From Gammaproteobacteria bacterium (GTDB lineage Bacteria; Pseudomonadota; Gammaproteobacteria; Xanthomonadales; Rhodanobacteraceae): DNA of 64,000 nucleotides. This document shows positions 53,401 through 62,045 of this stretch, piece after piece. The notes below the pieces were generated by a model. The model searched no databases. It had not been told where the DNA came from and worked only from the letters and a program-made list of their open reading frames with translations. Location: the NCBI GenBank assembly GCA_004295005.1, contig SHNG01000064.1, forward strand, positions 1 through 64,000. The letters run 5' to 3'. How positions within the stretch are numbered: the first letter of the stretch is position 1; every line of letters starts with the position of its first letter. The translations under genes were made by a program, and so were the position numbers.

Positions 53401-53616
53401 AACCTGTTCAACAAGGATTGGGGCCTCATCGACGACTACGGCTTCTTCTCCACGCGCCGCATCGGCAACTTTGCCGGTATCGATCCGGAGACCGGCAAGT
53501 ACGTGTATCGATTCACCGGTGCCGACAATGCCTCGATCCAGGAAGTCAACGGCGACGGCGTCAACACCGGTGTCTCGCGCTGGTCGGTGCAGGCAACGTT
53601 CCGTTACAAGTTCTGA
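50422..53616 (+). CDS. Oar-like TonB-dependent receptor
   Basis: The product (1064 aa) is an outer-membrane TonB-dependent receptor of the Oar/carboxypeptidase-regulatory-like type. After a signal peptide ending in SGAYAQ, a CarboxypepD_reg-like domain (GLGGVVTDSQGQPATGADVTI, about residues 30-110) precedes the plug (LDTIQVTSNLN, NIQDYMRLDPRIAQVSK). A long barrel follows with GGTGAVVNAVTKSGTNEFHGSVYG and FGGPLIKDTLFFFLNYEKFE. It ends in SRWSVQATFRYKF. Such receptors are numerous in Xanthomonadales; substrates include peptides and polysaccharide parts, but none can be named here. A clear terminator follows. Confidence 0.92.
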   Translation: MNKRLTKRLLPLMLSSLFAVSGAYAQSTSAGLGGVVTDSQGQPATGADVTITHTTTGTVSRATTDAAGRYTARGLRVGGPYTITITKDGQTETRENVYLQIGDANTVSASLVPAQTLDTIQVTSNLNSVFSAEKMGTGSNVSNAEIQALPSIGRNIQDYMRLDPRIAQVSKADGAISAGGQNTRFNAIRIDGVATNDPFGLESNNFPTERQPVSMDAIEEINIGLANYDVTTTGGTGAVVNAVTKSGTNEFHGSVYGVYRNDDMVGEDRNGNDFDGFNDEKTYGATFGGPLIKDTLFFFLNYEKFERSAPGADLVNSPLGDGGITLEDIAEVQSIAQNVWGFNAGSVDGADSLGTDVEEYAAKLDWNINENHRASFRYSKFAQDVAKIPNFDSSRVSLDTHWYNQNKTFESYVGELFSDWNEMFSTELKVSYRKYDAVAEPTSFLPHIRIDFGSDSLYLGTEQNRHVNVINTKEKGVFFAGNLFLGDHTVKMGVDWTNNDIFNYYGRNQNGYYRFSSVEEFEAGNPREYDYRAPRPGGSYADIPAQFEIGNTGLFVQDSWAATYNLNLTYGVRVDTPDFPDKPIYNARIEELYGYDNTKLPNSSVVQPRFGFNYNIETERPTQVRGGLGLFMGSPPNVWLSGAYQNTGLNYTEYSARESGGIGPIFSPDPLNQPTTGFSVNARQNVDIIEPGFKLPSVWKTNLGLDHELPWAGIVASIEVLSFWNQDGIFFNRLDLGAPVAVAPDGRNLYWNQAGLNPANWCAGTTSSCLNNPSGGRQRANRPSDIGDVILVRNTDKGGGNQITLSLAKPMDDSGWSWLTAYTHTKAKEVSSGTSSQNTSNWNYTPTADANAEIAYDSRYAFKHRFTGQVTKQWKFFGDNKTELSLVYEGRTGRPYSLVFFNDANGDSRSANDLFYVPSGPGDVIFPVAGEEEAFFAYLEAHPEINQFRGRVAPANSLTAKFMHNFDLRFNQEIPGFMDGHKAELTLDIMNIGNLFNKDWGLIDDYGFFSTRRIGNFAGIDPETGKYVYRFTGADNASIQEVNGDGVNTGVSRWSVQATFRYKF

Positions 53617-53640
53617 TCGATTGCAACTGCGTTGCACAGA

Positions 53641-53676
53641 AAGCCGGCGCCCTCACGGGCGTCGGCTTTTTGTTTG
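53641..53676 (+). terminator. Rho-independent terminator of the Oar-like receptor gene
   Basis: A stem AAAGCCGGCGCCC / GGGCGTCGGCTTT with a TCAC loop and one mismatch runs into TTTTTGTTTG, starting 24 bp past the receptor stop. Confidence 0.9.
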
Positions 53677-53810
53677 TGGGACGGCCGCAGCCGTTGCGTC
53701 AGCGCGGCGGGTTGACCGTATCAGCCCCAGTCGCGGATGCTTGGCGACCCGAGGGTCCCCAAACACGGGTTTGTCGACCAGTGTGCAACCGATGACAAGG
53801 ACGAAATGAA

Positions 53811-55208
53811 GTGAACAACCCGAGTATTTCAAGCCAGAAACCCACGACTGTCAGTGCGCGCATCGCGCCGGCTGCCGGCATGGACCTGCTTTCGCGCCAG
53901 GAAGTGGCGCGCCTGCGCGACGCCAGTGCCGGAGGCTTGCACCAATTGCTCAGGCGTTGCGCCCTGGCCGTACTGACCCAGGGGCATGTCAGCGACGATC
54001 CGCGCGCTGCGGTGGAGCTCTACTCGGACTTCGAGATTGAAGTGTTGCAGCAGGATCGTGGTATCCGTTTGGAACTGAGCAACGCCCCGGCCAATGCATT
54101 TGTTGAAGGCCGGATCATCCGCGGCATCAATGAACTCCTGTTCGCGGTGGTGCGCGACATCGTCTACGTTTCCGCGCAACTGGATGCCGGCAGTTTCGAC
54201 CTGGAAAGCTCGGAAGGACTCACCCACGCCGTGTTCGACATCCTGCGCAATGCGCGTGTACTGCGTCCGAATGTCGATCCGAACCTGGTCGTCTGCTGGG
54301 GTGGCCATTCCATTTCGCGTGGCGAGTACGACTACACCAAGCTGGTCGGCTATCAACTCGGCCTGCGCGAGCTCGACATCTGCACCGGATGCGGACCGGG
54401 GGCGATGAAGGGGCCAATGAAGGGGGCAACCATCGGCCACGCCAAGCAACGCCGGCGCAAGAATCGCTACATCGGCATTACCGAGCCGGGAATCATTGCC
54501 GCCGAGTCGCCGAATCCGATCGTCAACAACCTGATCATCATGCCGGACATCGAGAAGCGCCTTGAAGCGTTCGTGCGTTCGGCACACGCAATCATCGTGT
54601 TTCCGGGAGGCGTGGGCACTGCCGAGGAAATCCTCTACCTGCTCGGTATCCTGCTGCATCCGCGCAATGAAGGCATCCCGTTCCCGCTGGTATTCAGCGG
54701 GCCCCGCGAGTCGGCCGCCTACTTTGAACAGATCGACCGCTTTCTGCGCCTGGCCCTCGGTGACGATGTGGCCAAGTACTACCAGATCATCATCGACGAT
54801 CCGACCAGCGTTGCACGACAAGTCGTCAAGGGCATCGAGCGCGTGCGCAAGTACCGGCTCGACAACAGTGACGCATTCTTCTTCAACTGGGCGATGAATA
54901 TCGACGAGTCATTGCAGCATCCATTCGTGCCCAGCCACAATGCAATGGCCTCGCTCAACCTGCATCGAGATCAGCCCAAGCATCGCTTTGCCGCCGACTT
55001 GCGTCGGGCATTCTCCGGCATCGTCGCAGGCAATGTGAAAATCGAGGGCATGCGCGCCATCGAGCAGCATGGGCCGTTCCAGATTCACGGCGACCGCGAG
55101 ATCATGCAGGCACTGGATGCATTGCTGGCCAGCTTCGTGGAGCAGGACCGCATGAAGTTGCCCGGTGGTGCGGCCTATGTGCCGTGTTACCGAATCATCA
55201 CCGGGTAA
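53811..55208 (+). CDS. ppnN: Nucleotide 5'-monophosphate nucleosidase PpnN
   Basis: The product (465 aa) is PpnN (YgdH), which splits purine and pyrimidine monophosphates into base and ribose 5-phosphate, and is activated by (p)ppGpp in E. coli. The LOG-family core has WGGHSISRGEYDYTKLVGY, GCGPGAMKGPMKGA and VFPGGVGTAEEILYLLG (PGGxGTxxE at residues 265-273). The N- and C-terminal flanking domains of the long PpnN form are present. The start is GTG, with AAGGA 9 nt upstream. Confidence 0.94.
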   Translation: MNNPSISSQKPTTVSARIAPAAGMDLLSRQEVARLRDASAGGLHQLLRRCALAVLTQGHVSDDPRAAVELYSDFEIEVLQQDRGIRLELSNAPANAFVEGRIIRGINELLFAVVRDIVYVSAQLDAGSFDLESSEGLTHAVFDILRNARVLRPNVDPNLVVCWGGHSISRGEYDYTKLVGYQLGLRELDICTGCGPGAMKGPMKGATIGHAKQRRRKNRYIGITEPGIIAAESPNPIVNNLIIMPDIEKRLEAFVRSAHAIIVFPGGVGTAEEILYLLGILLHPRNEGIPFPLVFSGPRESAAYFEQIDRFLRLALGDDVAKYYQIIIDDPTSVARQVVKGIERVRKYRLDNSDAFFFNWAMNIDESLQHPFVPSHNAMASLNLHRDQPKHRFAADLRRAFSGIVAGNVKIEGMRAIEQHGPFQIHGDREIMQALDALLASFVEQDRMKLPGGAAYVPCYRIITG

Positions 55209-55331
55209 TCGTTTACACCCAGTCCGGATGACGGACAAACCAACACCCCCACCGGATAGGGTGGAGGTGCTGGAAGCGAGGCTGGCATGGACCCATGGAA
55301 CTGACCCGGCTCGCCTTGGCGAAGCTTGGCC

Positions 55332-56546
55332 TCAGTTGACGTTGGGCGTGCTGGGGAACAAGCCGCTGATTACGACTTGGCCACCGGACAGGATATCAAT
55401 GAACTTGCCGCGTGGATCGAAATCAAGGGGAAGATCACCCGCATCGGTCGGGTAGCTGAATTCCAACTCGCCTTCGGTGCCACCGGCAACCGCGCGAACC
55501 TGGATGGAGCCTTGATCGATTCCTCCCACATTGAGGCGATAACTGCCGGCAGGCACGTCTTCCAGTTCGACATTGAAATCCACGCGACTTGCACCCTGGC
55601 GCAGTCGGGCCTTTAGCTCGGGGCCGTCGTTGCCGCCCGGTTCCACGCTCATCTCGTACTCGCCATTGCCGAAGGGTGGTGGTGAACCGTCGCCCCCCGG
55701 CGGCGGAGGCGGCGTTGTCGACGAAGAGCCCAGCGTAGCGCTCAGGAACACCGTCGAACCCTGCTTGACCTGCACCAATTTGCCGCGTGGATCGAAGTCC
55801 AGCAGTTGCTTGCCGGGTTCAACCGGGCTGCGGAACTCGAGTTCCGCCTCGGTACCACCAGCCACAGTCACCACCTGCAGGCTGCCGCGTTGGAAACCAT
55901 CGACGACCAGCGAATAGGTGCCGGTTGGCAGGTCTTCGACTTCGGCGCTGAACTCGGTGCGTTCAATACTTTCCTCGAACTTCAGTTTGCCCTGGGCAGC
56001 CGGGATGACGCCGGTATTGCTCATGAACTGCACGATCTCGCTCGCGTTTGCGGTGGCGCTGGTGTCTCCGGATACTCCGCCGCTGCAAGCGCTGTTGTAC
56101 GGAATCGTCAGGCGCGAAATGGGAATGCTGCCGTTGTTCAGGCTCGGATCGATCGGATCGAACGCAACCGTTCCCTGGGTGCAACTGGTGAAGCGGACCG
56201 TGAGACTTCCCCAGGGAATGGTTTGCACGTTGCCGGCATTGAAATTGTTGAAGCTGCCGCCGCTACTGGTCCATGCCGCGAGGTGAGCCGTATCGCCACT
56301 GACCGGCCCGGTGCCGATTACCCAGGTGGGATTGCCGGCGTTGTCATAGGTGTACCAGTAGCCAAGCAGGGTCTTGATCGAGCCGCTGCTGACAACTTCA
56401 AAATTGAAGCCATGGCCGTTCTGGGCCGGGTTGAACCAGGATCCGGCGAATTCACGGGTAATGGTGAGGGCGCTGGCTTCGCCCACCAGGGTGCCGGTCA
56501 AGGCCATGGCCAAAAATGCGTGACGGAGGTGGGATGAGGTGCGCAT
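55332..56546 (-). CDS. Secreted two-repeat protein of unknown function
   Basis: The product (404 aa) has a signal peptide of about 26 residues. The N-terminal domain has GSWFNPAQNGHGFNFEVV, a SGxWxNPxQxGHGF motif common on exported proteins of Xanthomonadales, and GYWYTYDNAGNPTWVIGTG. The C-terminal half has two repeats of about 85 residues, each with EVEDLPTGTYSL/ELEDVPAGSYRL, AGGTEAELEF/AGGTEGELEF and LDFDPRGK, separated by a PPPPPGG linker. No catalytic motif is seen. An adhesive or ligand-binding role is possible. The function is unknown. Confidence 0.8.
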   Translation of the reverse strand: MRTSSHLRHAFLAMALTGTLVGEASALTITREFAGSWFNPAQNGHGFNFEVVSSGSIKTLLGYWYTYDNAGNPTWVIGTGPVSGDTAHLAAWTSSGGSFNNFNAGNVQTIPWGSLTVRFTSCTQGTVAFDPIDPSLNNGSIPISRLTIPYNSACSGGVSGDTSATANASEIVQFMSNTGVIPAAQGKLKFEESIERTEFSAEVEDLPTGTYSLVVDGFQRGSLQVVTVAGGTEAELEFRSPVEPGKQLLDFDPRGKLVQVKQGSTVFLSATLGSSSTTPPPPPGGDGSPPPFGNGEYEMSVEPGGNDGPELKARLRQGASRVDFNVELEDVPAGSYRLNVGGIDQGSIQVRAVAGGTEGELEFSYPTDAGDLPLDFDPRGKFIDILSGGQVVISGLFPSTPNVN

Positions 56547-56815
56547 GGGGAACTCCGGGTCTCGTGTGGATCGTCGCCATTTGCGACATGGCCACGATAG
56601 TCACGGGCGCACTCCGACGACATCCGGGATTTCACCCAGTCCGGCGTGCCGCGAATTCTCAGCTTGATCGCAGGGTGCTGGGTGATTTCCCGGATTGACC
56701 GGAAATCTGGCAGAAGGCAGATTGCTTGTCAGTGACACCACTGGATTCGCCATGGATGGCGCTCGATTTGCGCCGGGTGGGTCGCTAAGATGAATCCATT
56801 GCAAGCGAGATTGCC

Positions 56816-57715
56816 GTGCTGGACAAGCGCACAAAATGGCTGTTGCTCCTGTCGCTCATGCTTGGCATGGCCATGGCTCCCGTGGCCTGTGTCCTCGCCG
56901 GGACCGGCTGCACGATCACCACCGCCATCGAGGACGGACGCAAGTTCAAGGCAGACATTTGCGTACCCAATCCGGGTGGCGGCGCGGACTACGAGATGAG
57001 TTTCGATCTCGAGTTCGATGTCGACCCGGATGATCCCGGCAGCCTGCAGAACCTGACTGTTCCCTGCGTCGGTTTCAGCGTGGACGTGCTCGATGCAGGA
57101 GAGATTGCCAACATCGACAGCCGCCTGCCTGATCCGGCAAACCAGGCGATCGATCCGGCGCTGCCCTTGCGCGTGACCATTGAGCCTCCTGTCGGCTGCG
57201 GGCTTGCCTTCAAGGACGACTACGATGCCGAGTTCGATGCCACCAACCTGACCTGGGTGGCACAGTCTCCGTATCGTTTGATGAAGGCGCCGATCGGGGG
57301 CAGCTTCGTGGACATCACGGCGGAGGTCCTGCCTGGCAGCGTGCGTTCGCGCGGATGCAGCGGAACATTCTCCGAATTCGTCATGGTGGTGGATTCAGTC
57401 CAGGACTATGCCAATGAGGCAATTGCCGCGTATGCCGACCTCGGGTTGGCCTTGAACGACAATGCCCTCGGCCCCACCGCGCGCAGCACCTTGAAGAGCG
57501 ACCACGGCGTGAGCCAGGCTGCATTCGTGGCGGGCAACTACGCGGAAGCCATTGCGCGCCTGGATGATCTCAAGGCGCATTGCGGCGTGCTCGGCGGCCC
57601 GGCCCTGCCCAATGCCTGGCGCAGTGCGCGTGACCTGGTCAACCTGGAAGGCGAGCTCGTATCCAAGACCGGTCATGTCCGCTTTCTGCTCGGTCGTCTG
57701 AACGGCGATCCGTGA
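56816..57715 (+). CDS. Secreted protein, first gene of kinase operon
   Basis: The product (299 aa) starts at a GTG and has a signal peptide of about 29 residues (LLLLSLMLGMAMAPVACVLAG). A Cys in APVACVLAG could mark a lipoprotein, but the following residues do not fit a strict lipobox. The mature region has paired cysteines and acidic beta-strand sequence (MSFDLEFDVDPDDPGS, CGLAFKDDYDAEFD). A helical C-terminal third (about 200-299) includes YANEAIAAYADLGLAL and FVAGNYAEAIARLDDLKAHC. No family is recognised. It lies 13 bp before an FHA-GAF gene, so it probably belongs to the same pathway, perhaps as an envelope sensor. Confidence 0.75.
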   Translation: MLDKRTKWLLLLSLMLGMAMAPVACVLAGTGCTITTAIEDGRKFKADICVPNPGGGADYEMSFDLEFDVDPDDPGSLQNLTVPCVGFSVDVLDAGEIANIDSRLPDPANQAIDPALPLRVTIEPPVGCGLAFKDDYDAEFDATNLTWVAQSPYRLMKAPIGGSFVDITAEVLPGSVRSRGCSGTFSEFVMVVDSVQDYANEAIAAYADLGLALNDNALGPTARSTLKSDHGVSQAAFVAGNYAEAIARLDDLKAHCGVLGGPALPNAWRSARDLVNLEGELVSKTGHVRFLLGRLNGDP

Positions 57716-57728
57716 CCGGCGGAATTCC

Positions 57729-58670
57729 ATGAACGCCAGGCTCAGCATCCACGTTCCCGATGAGGCCGTGCATGAACGTGAACTGGCGACGCCTGCCGAT
57801 CTCATCATCGGCCGCGATCCGCGGTGCGATCTCGTGGTTTCCCACCATTCGATCTCGCGTCGCCACCTGCGCCTGAGTTGTGATCTCGATGGTCAATGGT
57901 CGGTTGAAGACCTTGGCTCCAAGAACGGCACGCGCGTGGATGGCCGGATGATTGCCGGTATGCAGCCGCTTTCCAGTGCAGGCTGGTTCGCCGCCGGCGA
58001 TGTTTACCTGCGGCTTGAAAGAATCGATTCCACAGCGGAAGGCGCAAGGCGAAGTGAGGCGGATCGGCGCCGAAGTTCTTCGATGATCTGGAACAATCGC
58101 CTGCTTCATGGCAGCCAGGGGCAGCGGCTCATCGGCGAGCTGTTGCAGGGTGTCGTGGAAACCGCCGATGCGGAACGTGGATTCCTGTTGAGTCGTGATC
58201 ACGAGGGCGAATGGCGGGTGCGGGCATGCTTCGCGATGCAGCCGGAGCAGATGGCTGCCCATGCATTTTCCGGGAGTCGCGGCGCCATCGAACGGGCCAT
58301 TGCCGCGGGACGACCGGTGTATCTCAGCGACCAGCGCGACCGCGCCTGGTTGCAGCAGCAGCAAAGCGTCATGGATGCCGGAATTCGCGCATTGCTGGCC
58401 ATCCCTTTGCTGCAGGATGGACGCGCCTTGGGCGTGGTTTACGCGGATACGCGCGAGGCGGAGCGCCCCTACACCGACCTTGATGCACAATTGCTCGATG
58501 CCCTGGTTGAACATGCGGGACACGTGATGACGGCGCTCGAACTGGAAGCGAATCTTGCCGAAGTGTCCGCACTCCTGCAGATCGAAAGCAGCGGGCAAAG
58601 CGCAGAGCTTGGACCCGCGCCGTCCTGGAGCAGGCTGACCGGATCACACCTGCGGGCCGTCGCGTCATGA
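57729..58670 (+). CDS. FHA-GAF domain protein
   Basis: The product (313 aa) is a soluble cytoplasmic protein. The N-terminal FHA domain (about residues 5-98) is canonical: IIGRDPRCDLVV (Arg29), SISRRHLRL (Ser43, His46), GSKNGTRVDG (Asn66), so phosphothreonine binding is expected. A linker leads to a GAF domain (about 125-275; ETADAERGFLLSRDHEGEW, RALLAIPLLQDGRALGVVYADTREAERPYTDLDAQLL). GAF domains bind small ligands or dimerise. Its stop overlaps the start of the kinase gene (ATGA). It is probably the phosphothreonine reader of that kinase. Confidence 0.9.
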   Translation: MNARLSIHVPDEAVHERELATPADLIIGRDPRCDLVVSHHSISRRHLRLSCDLDGQWSVEDLGSKNGTRVDGRMIAGMQPLSSAGWFAAGDVYLRLERIDSTAEGARRSEADRRRSSSMIWNNRLLHGSQGQRLIGELLQGVVETADAERGFLLSRDHEGEWRVRACFAMQPEQMAAHAFSGSRGAIERAIAAGRPVYLSDQRDRAWLQQQQSVMDAGIRALLAIPLLQDGRALGVVYADTREAERPYTDLDAQLLDALVEHAGHVMTALELEANLAEVSALLQIESSGQSAELGPAPSWSRLTGSHLRAVAS

Positions 58671-61600
58671 CTGGCGGAGGCCGCGATTTCCAGCCCGATC
58701 CGGACCTGGCGGCGACCCAGACCGGGACCATGCTCCAGCGTGAGCTGGCGGTCGGGGAAATGGTTGCCGGACGCTTCCGCATCATTCGCATGCTCGGCAT
58801 GGGTGGCATGGGCCTGGTCTACCACGCGCATGACACCGAACTGGATGTCGACGTGGCCCTCAAGCTGTTGCGACCGGAGCTGGCCAGTCGTCCGGATGCC
58901 TTCGAGCGCTTTCGCCAGGAGTTGTTGCTGGCGCGCCAGGTCTCGTCTGCGCACGTCGTGCGCATTCATGACCTGGTGCGGCACGATCAAGCGTGGCTGA
59001 TCAGCATGGATTATGTGGCCGGCAAGACGCTGGAGCGATTGCTGACCGAGCAACCCAGATTCACTCCGGAACGCGCACTCGACATCACCCGTCAATTGGC
59101 ACTGGGGCTTGCCGCCGCGCACAAGCGCAACGTGATCCATCGCGACCTGAAGCCTGCCAACGTGATGGTCGATGAAAACGGCGAAGCACGCATCACCGAT
59201 TTCGGTGTGGCCAGGTCGGCAGGCGAAACCGGGATCACCGGCAGTGGCGTCGTCATTGGTACGCCGGAATATCTGTCACCCGAGCAAGCGCGTGCGGAAC
59301 CGCTGGACGCGCGCAGCGATCTTTACGCGCTCGGCTTGATCCTGTTCGAGATGTTGACTGGAACCTTGCCATTTCGCGGCGGAACACCGGCAGAAATGCT
59401 GGTGCAGCGCATCGTGCGGGATCCGCCATCGGCGGACACGATCCAGGCGGATCTGCCACCGTTCGCGGTGAAGCTTTGTGCCTGGCTGCTGGAATTGCGG
59501 GTGACGCGTCGCATTGCCAGTGCCGAAGCCGTCGTGCAGGCCATCGACAGCGGCACCTTGAAAGGCATGCCGAAGCGGGAATGGACCAACAAGCGAAGCG
59601 CACTGCTTGCTGGCCTGATCGCACTTGTTGTTGCCGCCGCCTATGCCTGGCTGCGCCAGACCGCGCCGACTCCGGATGCGGCAACAACCCAGACAGCATC
59701 GAGTACCGCGCTGGATCTCCTGCCGATGCCCTGGGCCAGCGATGCCGGTGCCGACAACCAGGCGCTGGCCGCGGGTATTGGTCACTTCCTGGCTGCGCAA
59801 TTGAGCGAGGCCCCCGGATTGCGCAGTGCCGATCCATTGCGCGTTGATCGCGCCCTGCGTGAACTCGGCTATGACGCCTCCGCGGCGGATCGCCAACACC
59901 AGCGCGTGTTGCAGGTGATGCACGCACAGCGTGGACTGGAGGGGGAAATCCGCGGCAGCGCAGACAAGGGGTGGACCCTGATGCTGCGACTGGTCGATGC
60001 CGAGTCGGCAACACCGAGATGGAGTGCACAGGAAGTCGCGAGTTCGGAACAGGTCTTGCCGGCTGCGCTTGCTTCCTTGTTCGCCAAACTGGACAGACAA
60101 CTTGGGCACGATCTGTCTTCAATTGCCTGGCCGGATGCTGGACAACTGCGCGCCATCGGCACGGCGAGCGACGCGGGCTCCGCATCCCTGACGACCGACG
60201 CGGCGCGCGAACTCGCCCAGCGCTTTCACAATCCCGAGCTGTGGTGGCAGCTCATGCGTCGTTTCGACCGCAGTGGCCGTAGCTCCGAAGCCGCCGACCT
60301 GGCGGGTTCGGCGCGCGACGACCTGGCCAAGGAAAGTTCACGGGCAGCGCAAAGAACCACCGCCTATGCCTTGCTCCTGCTTGGCGAGCCGGATGCCTCG
60401 GCAAAACTGTTGGCGCCGCTGGTGGACTCCGCGCGCGATGACCATCCGGCACGCTTGATGCTGGCGCGCAGCTCGGCGGACTTGGGAAACTTGGGTGAAG
60501 CCATCACCCAATTGCGTGCTCTGGTTGCGGAGGATCCGCGCAATGTCGATGCGTGGTACGCCCTGGGCAGATACTCGATCCAGGCCGGCGATGCGAAGTC
60601 CGCCGTTGACGAATACCTGGTGCGTGCGGAAGTTCTGGCCAACCGCTTGAATGACCCGGTGCTGCGTGCCGATGTAAGTCACGCCTACGGTGTCGGCTAC
60701 CGGCGCCTGGGGCAAATGGATGCGGCAGCGGAAAAGTTGCGCAGCGCGGTCAGCCAGCGCGAGTCTCTGGGTGATCAACGCGGTCAGGCGGCAAGCCTGC
60801 GCAACCTGTCCACCGTGTTGTCCATGCAGGGTCGGTTCGATGAGGCAGGAACGGCACTCGACCAGGCACGCACCATCACCGAGGCCCTGGGTGACAGTCG
60901 CGCGCTTGGCGACTTGGCCAATGCCAAGGGGGCGCTCGCCGAGGAGCAGGGCGATTACCGCGCTGCCCTGGATGCCTATCGCGACAGCCTGCGTCTACGC
61001 CAGACACTCGGCGACAATCGCGCCGTTGGTGAAAGTCTCAACAATGTCGGCTTTGCCTACTATCAACTGGGTGAATTCGACAATGCACAAACCTACTGGC
61101 AACAGTCGGCTGCAACGTATCACGGCATCGATGATCGCCAGGGCCTCGTGCACGCGAAGCAAAGCCAGGCGCTGGCAGAAATTGCGCGTGGCGACTGGAA
61201 GTCGGCACGCAGCCTGCTCGATGAAAGCCTGGGTACGGCCGAATCCCTGCAGATGGCGGAAGAGCGCACGGTCAGCCTGGCAAACCTCGCCGAGCTGGAT
61301 CGCCTTGAGGGCCGCATGGATTCCGCTGACAAGGAAGCCGCCAAGGCCCTGGAGGAATTCGCCCAACGCAAGGATCAGCGCGGTGTGGTGGAGATGCGGT
61401 TGTTGCTTGCCGCCATTGCTGGCGACTTGGGTGACTGGGCAGCGGCGCAGGAGGAACTCGGCAAGCTGGATGTGGATTCGGCAAGCGAGCAGGCCAGCAC
61501 CTTGCGTTGGCGACTTGCGGAAATCCAGTACGGATCGGGTCACCTGGACGCAGCACTGAAAGCCGTGGACGAGGCCATACCGAAATCCGTGGAGGCCCGC

Positions 61601-62020
61601 AGTCACGCAGACGAATTGCAGGCAAGGCTGCTCAAGGTGCGCATCCTGGCCGGCATGAAGCGCGAGCGGGAAGCACGCGAGGAACTGAACGTGGTCAAGC
61701 AGGGACTCGTGCGCTATGCCAGTGTTCCGCTGCGCCTGCGGCTGGCCGAAACCTCATTGCTGCTTGGCGGGCCGCAAGCGACGGCAGACTATCGGGAGGC
61801 GCGCATCCTGTTGGCGCGACTGCCTGCATACGGGCATGCATTCGTGATTCACCAGTTGGGTGCCCGCGCAGGGCAGGCCAACAGCGATTCGGGGCGCCAG
61901 GCACAATCCCTGGCACGGGAAGCATTCGAGGCCTTGCTCAAGCAGGTACCGGAAACCCGGTACGCGACCTTGCGCAGATGGGCGAAGTCCTTGGGTTTCG
62001 AAGAAGCGCCGGCGCCATGA
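58667..62020 (+). CDS. Membrane Ser/Thr protein kinase with TolB-like and TPR regions
   Basis: The product (1117 aa) has a cytoplasmic kinase domain (about residues 36-300): GMGGMG (44-49), Lys66 in VALKLL, HRDLKPAN (158-165), DFG (178-180), and GTPEYLSPEQARAEPLDARSDLYALG. All catalytic residues are present. A membrane segment lies at about 311-329. Residues about 345-500 look like the TolB-N/CsgG-like region that follows the membrane span in some signalling proteins. The remaining part is a long helical array with TPR motifs (GEAITQLRALVAEDPRNVDAWYALGRYSIQAGD and tetratricopeptide-like repeats to about 1090). It overlaps the FHA-GAF gene and is 25 bp before the histidine kinase gene. Confidence 0.92.
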   Translation: MTGGGRDFQPDPDLAATQTGTMLQRELAVGEMVAGRFRIIRMLGMGGMGLVYHAHDTELDVDVALKLLRPELASRPDAFERFRQELLLARQVSSAHVVRIHDLVRHDQAWLISMDYVAGKTLERLLTEQPRFTPERALDITRQLALGLAAAHKRNVIHRDLKPANVMVDENGEARITDFGVARSAGETGITGSGVVIGTPEYLSPEQARAEPLDARSDLYALGLILFEMLTGTLPFRGGTPAEMLVQRIVRDPPSADTIQADLPPFAVKLCAWLLELRVTRRIASAEAVVQAIDSGTLKGMPKREWTNKRSALLAGLIALVVAAAYAWLRQTAPTPDAATTQTASSTALDLLPMPWASDAGADNQALAAGIGHFLAAQLSEAPGLRSADPLRVDRALRELGYDASAADRQHQRVLQVMHAQRGLEGEIRGSADKGWTLMLRLVDAESATPRWSAQEVASSEQVLPAALASLFAKLDRQLGHDLSSIAWPDAGQLRAIGTASDAGSASLTTDAARELAQRFHNPELWWQLMRRFDRSGRSSEAADLAGSARDDLAKESSRAAQRTTAYALLLLGEPDASAKLLAPLVDSARDDHPARLMLARSSADLGNLGEAITQLRALVAEDPRNVDAWYALGRYSIQAGDAKSAVDEYLVRAEVLANRLNDPVLRADVSHAYGVGYRRLGQMDAAAEKLRSAVSQRESLGDQRGQAASLRNLSTVLSMQGRFDEAGTALDQARTITEALGDSRALGDLANAKGALAEEQGDYRAALDAYRDSLRLRQTLGDNRAVGESLNNVGFAYYQLGEFDNAQTYWQQSAATYHGIDDRQGLVHAKQSQALAEIARGDWKSARSLLDESLGTAESLQMAEERTVSLANLAELDRLEGRMDSADKEAAKALEEFAQRKDQRGVVEMRLLLAAIAGDLGDWAAAQEELGKLDVDSASEQASTLRWRLAEIQYGSGHLDAALKAVDEAIPKSVEARSHADELQARLLKVRILAGMKREREAREELNVVKQGLVRYASVPLRLRLAETSLLLGGPQATADYREARILLARLPAYGHAFVIHQLGARAGQANSDSGRQAQSLAREAFEALLKQVPETRYATLRRWAKSLGFEEAPAP

Positions 62021-62045
62021 CGTGCATCAAGGATCTCCCACGATC

